A stretch of 64,000 nt of DNA from Actinomyces sp. Its GTDB lineage: Bacteria; Actinomycetota; Actinomycetes; Actinomycetales; Actinomycetaceae. The translations under genes and the position numbers were made by a program. This document shows positions 39,415 through 49,741 of the stretch, in pieces. Every line of letters begins with the position of its first letter. Position 1 is the stretch's first letter. The stretch spans positions 1 to 64,000 of the forward strand of contig JALCNR010000009.1 in the NCBI GenBank assembly GCA_022649165.1, given 5' to 3'. The notes below the pieces were generated by a model, which was given only the letters and a program-made list of their open reading frames with translations, had not been told where the DNA came from and did not search any database.

Positions 39415-40749
39415 ATGAATGTCACCTACCTGATGGCGATCCTCCTCCTGTCGATCGCCCTCATCGTCTTCCTCATCATGAAACTGAGGCTCAACGCCTT
39501 CGTCGCGCTGACGATCGCGGGCCTGGCGCTGGGCATCGCGGCGGGGATGCCGCTGTCAGACGTGGCGGTCTCCTTCCAGAACGGCATGGGGAGCACGCTG
39601 GGCTTCCTCGCCACGGTCCTGGGCCTGGGCACGATCCTCGGCAAGATGCTCGAGGTCTCCGGCGGAGCCCAGCGGCTCGCCCAGACGCTCGTGCGGGTCT
39701 TCGGAGAGAAGCGGGCGCCCTGGGCCATGATGGTCGTCGGCTTCCTCTGCGGCATCCCCGTGTTCTTCCAAGTCGGGTTCGTCCTGCTGATCCCCGTGAT
39801 CTTCAGCATCGCCAGGCAGGCGAACATGCCGCTGGTGAAGATCGGCATCCCGGTCGTGGCCTCCCTGATCACTGTCCACGCGATGGTGCCCCCGCACCCC
39901 GCGGCGCTGGCGGTCGTCAACCAGCTCGGCGCCGACGTCGGGACCGTCATCGTCCTCAGCCTGCTCGTGGGCATTCCGGCCGTCATCATCGCCGGCCCGG
40001 TCTATGGGAACTGGGTCTCCCGGAGGACGGTGACCGATCCGCCCGCGGACCTCGTCATCGACGAGGTCATCCCCGAGGAGAAGCTCCCCGGCTTCGGGAT
40101 CACGCTGTTCACGATCCTCCTGCCGATGATCATCATGGTGGTCAAGACCATCGTCGACCTGCTGGCGCCCGAGGGCGCCGCCTACCTCGGCTTCGTCGAC
40201 TTCGTCGGCAACCCGATCACGGCCCTGCTGCTCTCGGCCCTGTTCGCCTACTGGTCTCTGGGACTCGCGCGCGGGATGAACATGGAACGCATCGGGAAGC
40301 TCACGGAGGAGTGCTTCAAGCCGGTCGCCTCGATCCTGCTGATCATCGGCGCCGGCGGCGCATTCAACCAGGTCCTCCAGGACTCCGGCGTGGGCGATGC
40401 GCTGGCGGAGGTCCTCACGGACATCCACCTCAGCCCTATCGTCATGGCATGGCTCGTCGCCCTGGTCATGCGCTTCGCCGTGGGCTCCACCACGGTCGCG
40501 ATGGTGACGTCGGCGGGCATCGTCGCGCCGCTGATCGCCAGCAGCGGCGCGAGCCCCGCCGTGATGTGCCTGGCCGTGGGGGCCGGCGGCATCGGGCTGT
40601 CCCACGTCAACGACTCGGGGTTCTGGATCGTCAAGGAGTACTTCGGCATGCCGCTGAAGGACACCTTCAAGACGTGGACGGCGGCGACAACGATCGCCTC
40701 CGTCATGGCGCTGCTGGGAACGCTCCTCGTCGGCCTGGTCGTCCGATGA
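39415..40749 (+). CDS. GntP-family sugar-acid:proton symporter
   Basis: The 444-residue, roughly 12-helix protein belongs to the gluconate permease family: NAFVALTIAGLALGIAAGMP, GLGTILGKMLEVSGGAQRLA, GIPVFFQVGFVLLIPVIF, VPPHPAALAVVN and GGIGLSHVNDSGFWIVKEYF. Such carriers import gluconate, idonate or related hydroxy acids. It starts after AAAGGT, 135 bases beyond the aldolase stop. Its presence is the main reason to view the cassette as a pathway for an acid sugar. Confidence 0.92.
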   Translation: MNVTYLMAILLLSIALIVFLIMKLRLNAFVALTIAGLALGIAAGMPLSDVAVSFQNGMGSTLGFLATVLGLGTILGKMLEVSGGAQRLAQTLVRVFGEKRAPWAMMVVGFLCGIPVFFQVGFVLLIPVIFSIARQANMPLVKIGIPVVASLITVHAMVPPHPAALAVVNQLGADVGTVIVLSLLVGIPAVIIAGPVYGNWVSRRTVTDPPADLVIDEVIPEEKLPGFGITLFTILLPMIIMVVKTIVDLLAPEGAAYLGFVDFVGNPITALLLSALFAYWSLGLARGMNMERIGKLTEECFKPVASILLIIGAGGAFNQVLQDSGVGDALAEVLTDIHLSPIVMAWLVALVMRFAVGSTTVAMVTSAGIVAPLIASSGASPAVMCLAVGAGGIGLSHVNDSGFWIVKEYFGMPLKDTFKTWTAATTIASVMALLGTLLVGLVVR

Positions 40750-40789
40750 CGGCGGCGTGCGCACGATCCCGGGGAGAGGACACACACCG

Positions 40790-42313
40790 ATGAGCGGCGA
40801 AGAGCATGTCATCGCGCTGGACGTCGGCACGATGAGCATCAGGGCGATCATCTACGCCACGGACGGCAGGGCCCTGTTCGAGTCGTCCTACGAGTACGAG
40901 GCGAAGTTCACGCCCCCCGGCCTCGTCGAGCAGGACCCCGCCGACTGGCGCCTGGGGCTCCTCAACGTCCTCGCGGAGGCGGGCGCCTACGCCAGGGAGC
41001 ACACCCTGGCGATCGCCTGCCTCGCGATCACCTCCCAGCGGGCCTCGGTCATCCCCGTGGACGCCACGGGGTTCCCGTTGCACCACGCCGTCACGTGGCA
41101 GGACAAGCGGAGCGCGCTTCAGGTCGGGACCCTGGTCGAGGCGATGGGATTCGGCGAGCTCTACCGGCTCACCGGCCTCCGCCCGAACCCGTACTTCTCG
41201 CTGCCGAAGATGATGTGGTTCCGCGAGGAGCGTCCCGACGTCTACCGGAGCGCGGAGAAGCTCCTGGGCGTCCAGGACTACGTCGTCTATCTGCTCACCG
41301 GGCAGTTCGTCACGGACTGGACGCAGGCGGCCCGCACGATGCTCCTCGGCATCGAGACCTTCGAGTGGGAGCAGTCGATCCTCGAGGCCTCGGGCATCGA
41401 CTCCTCGAAGCTGCCCGACCTCGTCGCGCCGGGATCCAGCGTGGAGGGAGGGCTCCGCCGCAGCATGGCCCGCCCCGTCAACCTCCCCGAGGGCCTCCCC
41501 GTCATCGTCTGCGGCGGCGACCAGCAGTGCGCCGCCCTCGCGCTCAACGTCTTCTCGGCCGGCCACGCCGAGGCGAACACCGGGACGGGCACGTTCACGA
41601 TCGCCCACTCGGAGCGCCCCGCCCACCACGCGGAGGCGAAGATCCTGTGCAGCGCGTCCGCCGTGCCCGGCAAGTGGATCCTCGAGGCCGGCGTCTTCAA
41701 CACCGGCGCGATCTACCGGTGGCTTCGGGGCCACTACGGCGGGCCGGCCGCGATCGGCTACCCGCAGATGGACGCCCTGGCCGCGGAGTCCCCGATCGGC
41801 GCCAACGGAGTCGTCCTGCTCCCGCACTTCGAGGGCTCGGCGGCTCCGAACTGGAACGACCTGGCCAAGGGCGTGCTCTTCAACCTCTCGATCGGCACGT
41901 CCCGCGGCGACATCTGCCGGGCCGTCCTTGAGGGAATCAGCCTGGAGATCGCCGAGAACCTTGAGATCATCGAGGGGGCCGCAGGCCCCGTCGACGAGCT
42001 GACCGTCGCCGGCGGCATGTCGACGTCGCCGGTGTTCAACCAGATCCAGGCCGACGCGACGGGGCACGCGGTCATCCGGTACGAGAACCCGGAGGCGACC
42101 TCCCTGGGCGCGGTGATGTCGTCCCTGGTGTCCCTGGGGGCCGTCGGCACCTACGAGGAGGCGTTCCGTACCGTCTGCCCGGGAGAGGGCGCCCGGTTCG
42201 TCCCGGATGCCCACGCCCACCAGACCTATCGGGAGATCCTCGACAGGAGGCGCGTCCTCTATACGGCGCTGGACCGGGGAGGGGTCTACGAGCGCTTCGC
42301 CCCGGCCCTGTGA
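40790..42313 (+). CDS. FGGY-family carbohydrate kinase, substrate unknown
   Basis: FGGY kinases phosphorylate sugars, polyols or sugar acids with ATP. The N-terminal ATP-binding loop IALDVGTMSIRAIIYATDGR, the ITSQRASVIPVDATG segment, WQDKRS, GGDQQCAALALNVF, TGTGTF and the C-terminal VAGGMSTSPVFNQIQADATG are typical. 507 residues. It resembles the xylulokinase/LsrK branch by general pattern, but no substrate can be assigned. ATG 40790 follows GGGGAGAGGA, 41 bases after the permease. Confidence 0.88.
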   Translation: MSGEEHVIALDVGTMSIRAIIYATDGRALFESSYEYEAKFTPPGLVEQDPADWRLGLLNVLAEAGAYAREHTLAIACLAITSQRASVIPVDATGFPLHHAVTWQDKRSALQVGTLVEAMGFGELYRLTGLRPNPYFSLPKMMWFREERPDVYRSAEKLLGVQDYVVYLLTGQFVTDWTQAARTMLLGIETFEWEQSILEASGIDSSKLPDLVAPGSSVEGGLRRSMARPVNLPEGLPVIVCGGDQQCAALALNVFSAGHAEANTGTGTFTIAHSERPAHHAEAKILCSASAVPGKWILEAGVFNTGAIYRWLRGHYGGPAAIGYPQMDALAAESPIGANGVVLLPHFEGSAAPNWNDLAKGVLFNLSIGTSRGDICRAVLEGISLEIAENLEIIEGAAGPVDELTVAGGMSTSPVFNQIQADATGHAVIRYENPEATSLGAVMSSLVSLGAVGTYEEAFRTVCPGEGARFVPDAHAHQTYREILDRRRVLYTALDRGGVYERFAPAL

Positions 42314-42357
42314 GCGCCGGGCCCGACCTCGATGATCTAGATTTGGGGCGATGCCCC

Positions 42358-42369
42358 CAGACATGTCTG
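42358..42369. promoter_or_regulatory. Perfect 12-bp palindrome upstream of the deoR-type gene
   Basis: CAGACATGTCTG lies 20 bases before the regulator start, immediately after a small hairpin GGGGC-GAT-GCCCC (42345-42357) and near ATCTAGAT (42335-42342). It could be an autoregulatory site; inferred only from position. Confidence 0.4.
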
Positions 42370-42388
42370 TCCCAGGATGAGGTCGAGA

Positions 42389-43207
42389 ATGCCAGTCGAG
42401 AACGCTCCGCGTGCCTCCTCCCAGCGCACGAGCAGGAAGACGAAGGAACGCCGCGCGTCGATGGCGGCGTGGCTGCGTGAACGTGGGGGAAGCGCCTCGG
42501 TCGCGGACCTCACCGAGGAGTTCGGCGTCTCGGAGGCGACGATCAGGCGCGACCTGCGCACCCTGGAGGGGTCTGGGGAACTCCTCAGGGTCTTCGGCGG
42601 GGCCGCCGCGTCGCGGCCGGTCGAGTTCGGGTGGAGGGAGAAGGGCGCGACCCATGCGGCGGCGAAGCAACGCATCGGGGACTTCGCGGCCGAGAACCTG
42701 GTGAGCGACGGCGACACGGTCTACATCGACGCCGGCACGACGCCCGCGGCGGTCGCCCGGGCGCTGAGCGGGCGGCGAGACCTCACGGTGGTGGTCGGCG
42801 GGCTGGCCGCGCTGCTCGAACTCGCCGAGGGGGAGCCCAAGGTGATCGTCCTCGGCGGCGTCCTGCGTCGCCGGAGCGCGAGCTTCCTGGGCGCGCAGGC
42901 CGACTCCGTGCTCGACCACCTCACCCCGGACGTCTCGTTCCTGGGAACGGAGTTCCTCGACGGGGTCAGGGGGGCGAACTACCCCGAACTCGAGCAGGCG
43001 ATGTTCAAGAGCCGGATCCTCCAGCGCTCGCGGCGCAGCTGGATCGTCGTCGACGAGTCGAAGTTCCGTGCGGAGCAGACCTTCGCGAACTGGGTGCCGG
43101 TCGTCCCCCCCGCCGGCGTCGTGACGGAGGTCCCGCACCGCGCGGCGACGCGGGCGGCGATCGACCAGCTGCGGGCCGCGGGGTGCCTCGTGCACCTCGC
43201 CGGCTGA
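42389..43207 (+). CDS. DeoR-family transcriptional regulator
   Basis: The N-terminal winged helix has ERRASMAAWLRERGGSASVA, LTEEFGVSEATIRRDLRTLE and RVFGGAAASRP; the C-terminal DeoR sensor domain has GDTVYIDAGTTPAAVARAL and DVSFLGTEFLDGVRG with WIVVDESKF near the end. Such repressors respond to phosphorylated sugars. ATG 42389 (GAGG 6 bases upstream) is preferred to ATG 42377, whose ribosome site would touch the start codon. 272 residues. It most likely controls the four genes upstream. Confidence 0.9.
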   Translation: MPVENAPRASSQRTSRKTKERRASMAAWLRERGGSASVADLTEEFGVSEATIRRDLRTLEGSGELLRVFGGAAASRPVEFGWREKGATHAAAKQRIGDFAAENLVSDGDTVYIDAGTTPAAVARALSGRRDLTVVVGGLAALLELAEGEPKVIVLGGVLRRRSASFLGAQADSVLDHLTPDVSFLGTEFLDGVRGANYPELEQAMFKSRILQRSRRSWIVVDESKFRAEQTFANWVPVVPPAGVVTEVPHRAATRAAIDQLRAAGCLVHLAG

Positions 43208-43221
43208 GAGAGGGCCGGGGT

Positions 43222-43249
43222 CCTCGGCGGGCGCCGGCGCCCGCCGAGG
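43222..43249. terminator. Bidirectional terminator between the regulator gene and upp
   Basis: A perfect palindrome of two 14-base halves, CCTCGGCGGGCGCC and its complement, lies between the convergent deoR-type gene and upp. Confidence 0.8.
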
Positions 43250-43257
43250 GTGTCCGG

Positions 43258-43896
43258 CTACTTGACGATGCCGTACAGGCGGTCGCCAGCGTCGCCCAGG
43301 CCGGGGACGATGTAGTTGCGCTCGTTGAGCTCGGGGTCCACCGCTGCGACGACGATGGTGACGTTGGCGCGATGGCCGACGGCCTCCTCGACCGCGGTGA
43401 GCCCGGGTGCGGCCGCCACCAGGGACACGACGGTCACGTCGCGTGCCCCCATGCCCAGCAGGAACTCCACGGCGGTGATGATCGTGCTCCCCGTGGCGAG
43501 CATCGGGTCCAGGATGAAGCACTGGCGGTCGGCGAGGTTCTCGGGCAGCCGGTTGGCGTAGGTCGTGATCTTGAGCGTGTCGTCGTCGCGCTGCATCCCG
43601 AGGAAGCCGACCTCGGCGGTGGGCAGGAGCTCCGTCATGCCGTCGAGCATCCCCAGGCCGGCGCGCAGGATCGGGACCACGACCGGACGGGGCCCCGCCA
43701 GCGTGCGTCCCTGTGCGGTGGCGATCGGGGTCTCGATCGTGACAGGCTCCACGGTGACGGTGCGGGTCGCCTCATAGGCCAGGAGAGTCATCAACTCGCT
43801 GACGATCGCGCGGAAGGTCGCCGAATTGGTGCGCCGGTCCCTGAGGACGGACAATTTGTGGGCGATGAGCGGGTGGTCCGGCACGATGATCTCCAT
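43258..43896 (-). CDS. upp: Uracil phosphoribosyltransferase
   Basis: Upp salvages uracil to UMP using [38 protein letters not shown], the PRPP loop [20 protein letters not shown] and the C-terminal [16 protein letters not shown] are all present. 212 residues, complete. It is transcribed alone, divergent from the GH13 gene with 82 bases between the starts. Confidence 0.96.
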   Translation of the reverse strand: MEIIVPDHPLIAHKLSVLRDRRTNSATFRAIVSELMTLLAYEATRTVTVEPVTIETPIATAQGRTLAGPRPVVVPILRAGLGMLDGMTELLPTAEVGFLGMQRDDDTLKITTYANRLPENLADRQCFILDPMLATGSTIITAVEFLLGMGARDVTVVSLVAAAPGLTAVEEAVGHRANVTIVVAAVDPELNERNYIVPGLGDAGDRLYGIVK

Positions 43897-43978
43897 GCCG
43901 CCATCGTATCAGCGGGCGTCTGGCCGGATTCCGGGGTCGGGGCCTGGACATGCGGAGCGTCTGAGGAGAGGACGGATC

Positions 43979-45250
43979 GTGGAGGCTGACGGGATCCCCG
44001 GGGCGATGCGCCATGCGATCTGGTGGCACCTGTATCCACTGGGGTTCACGGGCGCCCCGTCGGCGATGGACCCGGGGGCACCTCCCGCCCACCGCCTGGG
44101 CCGGGTTGAGGCCTGGCTGGACCACGCGCGATCGCTGGGGGTCAACGGCATCCAGCTGGGCCCCGTCTTCCGATCGGCCACCCACGGATACGACACGCTC
44201 GACCACTTCCGCGTGGATCCCCGCCTGGGGGACCAGGCGGACTTCTCGCATCTGGTCGACCAGTGCCACCGGCGCGGAATGCGCGTGATGTGCGACGGGG
44301 TGTTCAACCACATCTCGCGGGACCATCCGCTGGCGCGCCGCGCCCGCTGCGAGGGACCCGACTCCGACGCCGGACGCATGATCGCGTGGGATGCCGGGGC
44401 GTCCGGGGGGCCGCGGCCCCGGGTGTTCGAGGGCCATGACATCCTCGTCGAACTCGACCACTCGAGCCCGGCGGTCGTCGGCCTGGTCGCGCGGGTCATG
44501 GAGCACTGGTGCTCCCTCGGTGTCGACGCCTGGCGGATGGATGCCGCCTATGCGGTCCCCCCCTCGTTCTGGGCGCGGGTCCTCCAACGGGTGCGCGGCC
44601 GGTTCCCGCGGGTCCTGACGATCGGCGAGGTCATCCATGGCGACTACGCGGCCATCGTGGAGGAGTCCACCCTTGACTCCGTCACCCAGTACGAGCTGTG
44701 GAAGGCCATCTGGAGCTCCATCGAGTCGCGGAACCTGTTCGAGCTGGACTGGGCGTTCCAACGGCACAACGCCTTCCTGGGCTCTTTCGTCCCCACGACC
44801 TTCGTGGGCAATCACGATGTCACGCGCATCGCCTCCCGGGTGGGCGGCGAGGGCGCCGCCGTCGCCGCGGCGATCCTCCTGGCGTCGGGCGGGATGCCGG
44901 TGATCTACGCGGGCGACGAGCTGGCGATGACCGGCGTCAAGGAGGATCGCCCCGGGGGCGACGACGCCGTGCGGCCCGAGTTCCCCGACCGCCCGGCGGC
45001 GATGCCCCCCGACGCGCAGGGGGCCCGCATGATGCGCCGCTACCAGGACATGGTCGGTCTGCGACGACGCCACCCGTGGCTCGTCCGCGCCGCGACGGTC
45101 TCCCGTGAGCTCGCCAACGAGCACGCCGTATGGGAGGTTTCGGGGCCCGGGGAGGGGCAGCGTCTTCTCCTCGAGGTCGACCTCGGCGGGCCAGAGCCCC
45201 GGGCCCGCGTGCGCGACGCGGGCGGGGTCCTCTTCGACACCGCGCGCTGA
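43979..45250 (+). CDS. Glycoside hydrolase family 13 (alpha-amylase superfamily) enzyme
   Basis: The barrel motifs are present: [20 protein letters not shown] (region I surroundings), CDGVFNHIS, the nucleophile Asp in [12 protein letters not shown], the acid/base Glu in VLTIGEVIH and the stabilising Asp in [10 protein letters not shown]. No signal peptide is visible, so it is cytoplasmic. It has 423 residues with a short C-terminal domain. GTG 43979 follows GAGGAGAGGA. It probably acts on an alpha-glucan, malto-oligosaccharide or trehalose-type substrate; specificity is open. An in-frame run near residue 32 (PGAPPA) looks like a local insertion. Confidence 0.88.
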   Translation: MEADGIPGAMRHAIWWHLYPLGFTGAPSAMDPGAPPAHRLGRVEAWLDHARSLGVNGIQLGPVFRSATHGYDTLDHFRVDPRLGDQADFSHLVDQCHRRGMRVMCDGVFNHISRDHPLARRARCEGPDSDAGRMIAWDAGASGGPRPRVFEGHDILVELDHSSPAVVGLVARVMEHWCSLGVDAWRMDAAYAVPPSFWARVLQRVRGRFPRVLTIGEVIHGDYAAIVEESTLDSVTQYELWKAIWSSIESRNLFELDWAFQRHNAFLGSFVPTTFVGNHDVTRIASRVGGEGAAVAAAILLASGGMPVIYAGDELAMTGVKEDRPGGDDAVRPEFPDRPAAMPPDAQGARMMRRYQDMVGLRRRHPWLVRAATVSRELANEHAVWEVSGPGEGQRLLLEVDLGGPEPRARVRDAGGVLFDTAR

Positions 45251-45378
45251 GCGCGCATGTGCCGCCGCGGCCCGACAGCGTCGGCCGCCGCCGTCGGGGC
45301 GCCCCCCGGGTTCGGCGACGAGGCGCACGCCACCGCCCCTGCCCGGGCGGGGGACGGGCCTCGGGGGATAATGGGTGC

Positions 45379-46539
45379 GTGAGTGCACCTGTGTCGCTTG
45401 GAATGCCGACCGTCAAGGAACCGCCGTTCCCGCGGAAGAGGACCCGCCGCATCATGGTGGGCGACGTGCCCGTGGGGGGCGGAGCCCCCGTGTCCGTCCA
45501 GTCGATGACCACGACGAAGACCCATGACATCGGCGCGACCCTCCAGCAGATCGCGGAGCTGACCGCCGCCGGCTGCGACATCGTGCGCGTGGCCTGCCCC
45601 ACCGACAAGGACGCGGAGGCGCTGCCGGTCATCGCCCGGCAGTCGACGATCCCCGTCATCGCGGACATCCACTTCCAGCCCCGGTACGTCTTCCAGGCGA
45701 TCGAGGCCGGGTGCGGCGCGGTGCGCGTCAACCCGGGCAACATCCGCAGGTTCGACGACCAGATCGAGGACATCACCAAGGCCGCCCGCGACCACGGCAC
45801 GTCCCTGCGCATCGGCGTCAACGCCGGATCCCTGGACAGGCGCATGTACCAGAAGTTCGGCGGGCCCACCGCCGAGGCCCTGGTCGAGTCCGCTGTCTGG
45901 GAGGCCTCCCTGTTCGAGCAGTACGACTTCCACGACTTCAAGATCTCCGTCAAGCACCACGACGTTCCGACGATGATCAAGGCCTACGAGCTCCTCTCCG
46001 AGAGGGGGGACTGGCCTCTCCACCTCGGGGTCACCGAGGCCGGGCCGGCCTTCCAGGGGACCATCAAGTCCGCGACCGCCTTCGGGGCGCTGCTGCGGAG
46101 CGGCATCGGGGACACGATCCGCGTGTCCCTGTCCGCCCCGCCCGTGGAGGAGGTCAAGGTCGGCATCCAGATCCTGCGGTCGCTGGGCCTGCGCGAGCGG
46201 AGCCTGGAGATCGTGTCCTGCCCCTCGTGCGGGCGCGCCCAGGTCGACGTCTACACGCTCGCCGAGAACGTCACCGAGGGCCTCAAGGACCTCACGGTTC
46301 CCCTGCGCGTGGCCGTCATGGGTTGCGTCGTCAACGGGCCCGGCGAGGCGCGCGAGGCCGACCTCGGCGTGGCCTCCGGCAACGGCAAGGGGCAGATCTT
46401 CATCCGGGGCGAGGTCGTCGACACGGTCCCGGAGGACCAGATCGTGGAGACCCTCATCCGCCGCGCCAACCTGCTGGCCGAGGAGATGGGCCTGGAGGCC
46501 GGCGACGGCCAGGTCGAGGTCGTCCCCGCCGTCGGCTGA
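45379..46539 (+). CDS. ispG: 4-hydroxy-3-methylbut-2-enyl diphosphate synthase (flavodoxin)
   Basis: IspG reduces the cyclic diphosphate of the MEP pathway with a [4Fe-4S] cluster. Motifs: [26 protein letters not shown]-like [26 protein letters not shown], and cluster cysteines in [11 protein letters not shown] and [15 protein letters not shown]. 386 residues. GTG 45379 is the best start; text further upstream is low-complexity. In many actinobacteria it follows dxr-rip directly; here an 8-kb segment lies between. Confidence 0.95.
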   Translation: MSAPVSLGMPTVKEPPFPRKRTRRIMVGDVPVGGGAPVSVQSMTTTKTHDIGATLQQIAELTAAGCDIVRVACPTDKDAEALPVIARQSTIPVIADIHFQPRYVFQAIEAGCGAVRVNPGNIRRFDDQIEDITKAARDHGTSLRIGVNAGSLDRRMYQKFGGPTAEALVESAVWEASLFEQYDFHDFKISVKHHDVPTMIKAYELLSERGDWPLHLGVTEAGPAFQGTIKSATAFGALLRSGIGDTIRVSLSAPPVEEVKVGIQILRSLGLRERSLEIVSCPSCGRAQVDVYTLAENVTEGLKDLTVPLRVAVMGCVVNGPGEAREADLGVASGNGKGQIFIRGEVVDTVPEDQIVETLIRRANLLAEEMGLEAGDGQVEVVPAVG

Positions 46540-46597
46540 TCCCCTCCCGCCGCCGGCGCCGCCGGGCGGTGCCGCCCCGTCCCCTGGAAGGAACCAC

Positions 46598-47227
46598 ATG
46601 CGACGCTCCACCCCCTTCGTCTTGGCCGGGGCCGCGGCCGCCGGGCTGCTGTCCGCGGGCTTCCCGGCGCGCACCGGCCTCACGCGCTCCGAGGCCGCGG
46701 TGTCCCTGCCGGGCGACCTCCTGGTGCCCACGGCCACGATCGTCGCGGACCGCGCCGTCCGGATCGGGGCGGGCGCCGACGCGGTGTGGCCGTGGCTCAC
46801 CCAGATCGGCCAGGACCGGGGCGGGTTCTACTCGTGGACGCCGGTCGAGAACGCGCTCGGCTGCGAGATCGAGGACGCGCGCGATCTGCGCCCCGAGTGG
46901 TCCGAGCGCGAGGTCGGCGACGAGGTCTCGCTGGCGCCCGGGATGACGCTGCGCGTGGCCGTGTCGTCTCCCGGACGCGCCCTGGTCCTCACCTCCGAGG
47001 GCGGGCGGGTCCCCGAGGAGTCGGCGGGCTCGGCCTCGATGCGTTTCGCGTTCACCTGGGCATTCGTCCTCATCGACGAGGGCGGCGCCTGCGTGCTGCA
47101 TGTCCGTGAGCGCTATCGTCCGGACAACCGGTCGGCCGACCTGATGATCCGCGCGGTCCTGGCCGCGTCCGCCGTGATGACCGTCCGGATGCTGCGCACG
47201 ATCAGGAGGCTCGCCGAGGGGCGCTGA
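46598..47227 (+). CDS. SRPBCC-fold protein, unknown function
   Basis: The START/Bet v1-like hydrophobic-ligand fold is indicated by [20 protein letters not shown], then [20 protein letters not shown] and [14 protein letters not shown], a pattern of polyketide-cyclase-like proteins. The N-terminus [20 protein letters not shown] is hydrophobic and probably a membrane anchor or signal sequence; another hydrophobic stretch lies at the C-terminus. 209 residues. It sits between ispG and proS with a GGAAGGA site before the ATG. The ligand is unknown. Confidence 0.8.
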   Translation: MRRSTPFVLAGAAAAGLLSAGFPARTGLTRSEAAVSLPGDLLVPTATIVADRAVRIGAGADAVWPWLTQIGQDRGGFYSWTPVENALGCEIEDARDLRPEWSEREVGDEVSLAPGMTLRVAVSSPGRALVLTSEGGRVPEESAGSASMRFAFTWAFVLIDEGGACVLHVRERYRPDNRSADLMIRAVLAASAVMTVRMLRTIRRLAEGR

Positions 47228-47271
47228 GCGGCTGCGGGCGCCGGGCCCCCGGGACCGACTATCCTCGAGGG

Positions 47272-49113
47272 GTGCTGAAAACACTCTCCTCCTACTTCGT
47301 GCGCACGCTGCGCGAGGACCCCGCCGATGCCGAGGTCCGATCCCACAGGCTCCTGGTCCGGGCGGGCTACATCCGCCGAACGGCCCCCGGCATCTACACG
47401 TGGCTGCCGCTGGGGCTGCGTGTCCTGCGCAAGGTGGAGGCCGTCGTACGCGAGGAGATGGAACGCATGGGCGGCCAGGAGGTCCTCTTCCCGGCCCTGC
47501 TGCCGTCCGACCCGTACAAGGCGACGGACCGCTGGGACGAGTACGGGCCCACGCTGTTCAAGCTCCAGGACCGCAAGAAGGCAGACTATCTCCTGGCGCC
47601 GACCCATGAGGAGATGTTCACGCTCCTCGTCAAGGACCTGTACTCCTCCTACAAAGACCTCCCGCTCACCCTCTTCCAGATCCAGACGAAGTACCGCGAC
47701 GAGGCGCGTCCGCGCGCCGGGCTGATCCGCGGGCGCGAGTTCGTGATGAAGGACGCCTACAGCTTCGACCTGGACGAGGAGGGGCTGGCCGCGTCCTACG
47801 ACGCCGAGCGCGCCGCCTACCAGGCGATCTTCACGCGCTTGGGCCTCGAGTACGTCATCGTCACCGCGATGTCGGGTCCGATGGGGGGGTCGCGTTCGGA
47901 GGAGTTCCTCCACCCCAGCCCCATCGGGGAGGACACCTTCGTGCGCTCGCCCGGCGGGTACGCGGCGAATGCGGAGGCCGTGACGACGCCCGTCCCCGAG
48001 CCGCTGCCGATCCACGGGCTGCCCGAGGCGGTGGTCCTCGACACCCCGGACTCGACGACGATCGCCACGCTGGTCGACCGCGCCAACGAGCTGCACCCCC
48101 GAGCCGACCGGCCGTGGAGGGCCTCGGACACGTTGAAGAACGTCGTCGTCGCGTTGACCCATCCCCACGGGGAACGTGAGCTGCTGGTCGTCGGCGTGCC
48201 CGGCGACCGCGAGGTCGACATGCGGCGCCTGGAGGCGGCCGTCTCCCCGGCCGAGGTCGAGATGGCCACGCCCGAGGACCTGTCCGCCCACCCCGAGCTC
48301 GTCCCGGGCTACATCGGCCCGCAGGCCGTCGGCCCGAACTCGCCGGAGCGCACGACGGACGAGGACGGGAGCCCGGCCGGTTCGATCCGCTACCTCCTCG
48401 ATCCGCGCGTCGTCGACGGCACCGCCTGGATCACGGGTGCCAACGCCGTCGACCGGCATGTCTTCTGGCTGGTCAAGGGCCGGGATTTCGAGGCTGACGG
48501 CACCGTCGAGGCCGCGGAGGTCCGCGAGGGGGATCCCGCCCCCGACGGGTCGGGTCCGCTCCACCTGGAGCGCGGCATCGAGATCGGCCATATCTTCCAG
48601 CTCGGCCGCAAGTACGCGAAGGCCCTCGGGCTCACGGTGCTCGACCAGGACGGCAAGTCCCGCGTCGTCACGATGGGCTCCTACGGCATCGGCATCTCGC
48701 GCGTGCTCTCGGCTCTGGCGGAGTCCACGAGCGACGACAGGGGGCTCGCCTGGCCCGCCGGCGTCGCGCCCTTCGACGTGCATGTCGTCGCCACCGGCAA
48801 GTCGGGCGATGTCTTCGAGGCGGCTGCCGGTCTGGCCCGCCGACTGGACGCCGCGGGTCTCGACGTCCTGTTCGACGACCGGCCGAAGGTGTCGGCCGGA
48901 GTGAAGTTCGCCGACGCGGAGCTGATCGGCATCCCGATCACCGTCGTCGTCGGGCGCGGTCTCGCCTCCGGCGTGGTGGAGGTCCGCACCCGCGCGACCG
49001 GGGAACGCGAGGAGGTCCCCGTCTCCGAGGCGGCAGACCGCATCCGGGCGCTCCACGCCGACCTGCTCCGGGCGTCCGGCGCGCTCGCGGCCGGGACCAC
49101 GAAGGAGGCGTAA
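47272..49113 (+). CDS. proS: Prolyl-tRNA synthetase (bacterial type with editing domain)
   Basis: Class II synthetase: motif 1 around [20 protein letters not shown], motif 2 [20 protein letters not shown], motif 3 [16 protein letters not shown]. Between motifs 2 and 3 lies a YbaK-like editing insertion (about residues 225-390) that clears misacylated Ala-tRNA-Pro. The C-terminal anticodon domain begins near [12 protein letters not shown]. 613 residues, GTG start. def follows four bases later. Confidence 0.95.
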   Translation: MLKTLSSYFVRTLREDPADAEVRSHRLLVRAGYIRRTAPGIYTWLPLGLRVLRKVEAVVREEMERMGGQEVLFPALLPSDPYKATDRWDEYGPTLFKLQDRKKADYLLAPTHEEMFTLLVKDLYSSYKDLPLTLFQIQTKYRDEARPRAGLIRGREFVMKDAYSFDLDEEGLAASYDAERAAYQAIFTRLGLEYVIVTAMSGPMGGSRSEEFLHPSPIGEDTFVRSPGGYAANAEAVTTPVPEPLPIHGLPEAVVLDTPDSTTIATLVDRANELHPRADRPWRASDTLKNVVVALTHPHGERELLVVGVPGDREVDMRRLEAAVSPAEVEMATPEDLSAHPELVPGYIGPQAVGPNSPERTTDEDGSPAGSIRYLLDPRVVDGTAWITGANAVDRHVFWLVKGRDFEADGTVEAAEVREGDPAPDGSGPLHLERGIEIGHIFQLGRKYAKALGLTVLDQDGKSRVVTMGSYGIGISRVLSALAESTSDDRGLAWPAGVAPFDVHVVATGKSGDVFEAAAGLARRLDAAGLDVLFDDRPKVSAGVKFADAELIGIPITVVVGRGLASGVVEVRTRATGEREEVPVSEAADRIRALHADLLRASGALAAGTTKEA

Positions 49114-49117
49114 CCCC

Positions 49118-49609
49118 ATGGCGATCCGTGATATCCGCATTATCGGCGACCCGATTCTGCGCACCCCCTGCGAGCCGGTCACCACGATCGACGACCACGT
49201 CAAGGCGCTGGTGGAGGACCTGCTGGAGACGGTCGACATGGACGGGCGGGCGGGGCTCGCCGCGAACCAGATCGGCGTGGGACTGCAGGCGTTCTCGTGG
49301 AACATCGACGGCGAGCTCGGCTACGTCCTCAACCCGCGGCTCGTGGAGGTCTCCGATGACGAGTACCAGGACGGCGAGGAGGGCTGTCTGTCCGTGCCCC
49401 AGCTGTGGTACCCGACGAAGCGCGGCTGGTACGCCCGGGTCGAGGGCATCGACCTCGATGGGAGGCCGGTCGTCGCGGAGGGGGAGGAACTCATGGGGCG
49501 CTGCCTCCAGCACGAGTACGACCATCTCCAGGGCATGATCTACATCGACCGGCTGGACCGGGCGACCCGCAAGAAGGCTCTGCGCGAGATCCGCCGACGG
49601 GGCATCTGA
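49118..49609 (+). CDS. def: Peptide deformylase
   Basis: Def removes the formyl group from nascent proteins. The three motifs are [21 protein letters not shown] and the metal site QHEYDHLQG. 163 residues. ATG 49118 follows AAGGAGG. Tightly coupled to proS. This genome may carry further copies elsewhere. Confidence 0.95.
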   Translation: MAIRDIRIIGDPILRTPCEPVTTIDDHVKALVEDLLETVDMDGRAGLAANQIGVGLQAFSWNIDGELGYVLNPRLVEVSDDEYQDGEEGCLSVPQLWYPTKRGWYARVEGIDLDGRPVVAEGEELMGRCLQHEYDHLQGMIYIDRLDRATRKKALREIRRRGI

Positions 49610-49741
49610 CGCGGGGCTCCGGGCGACGCGGACTGGCGCTCGCGCCCGTGCCCGGGCATACTGGGGATGACGCCACGAATCATGGTGACCGGGTTGTGAG
49701 GACGTAGGGGAAGACGCTCCTCAACCGAACCGGAGGTCACG

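Noticed and set aside
40703-43522. A 939-codon minus-strand open frame opposite the FGGY kinase and DeoR genes
   Set aside because: No recognisable motif; it spans several plus-strand genes and part of upp, so it is a frame artefact.
44074-44088. GGGGGCACCTCCCGC in the GH13 gene, identical to 15 bases of the palindromic insertion in the IS630 remnant
   Set aside because: The right arm of the hairpin is absent here, and the codons fit a Pro/Ala loop, so a shared mobile origin is not supported by one short match.
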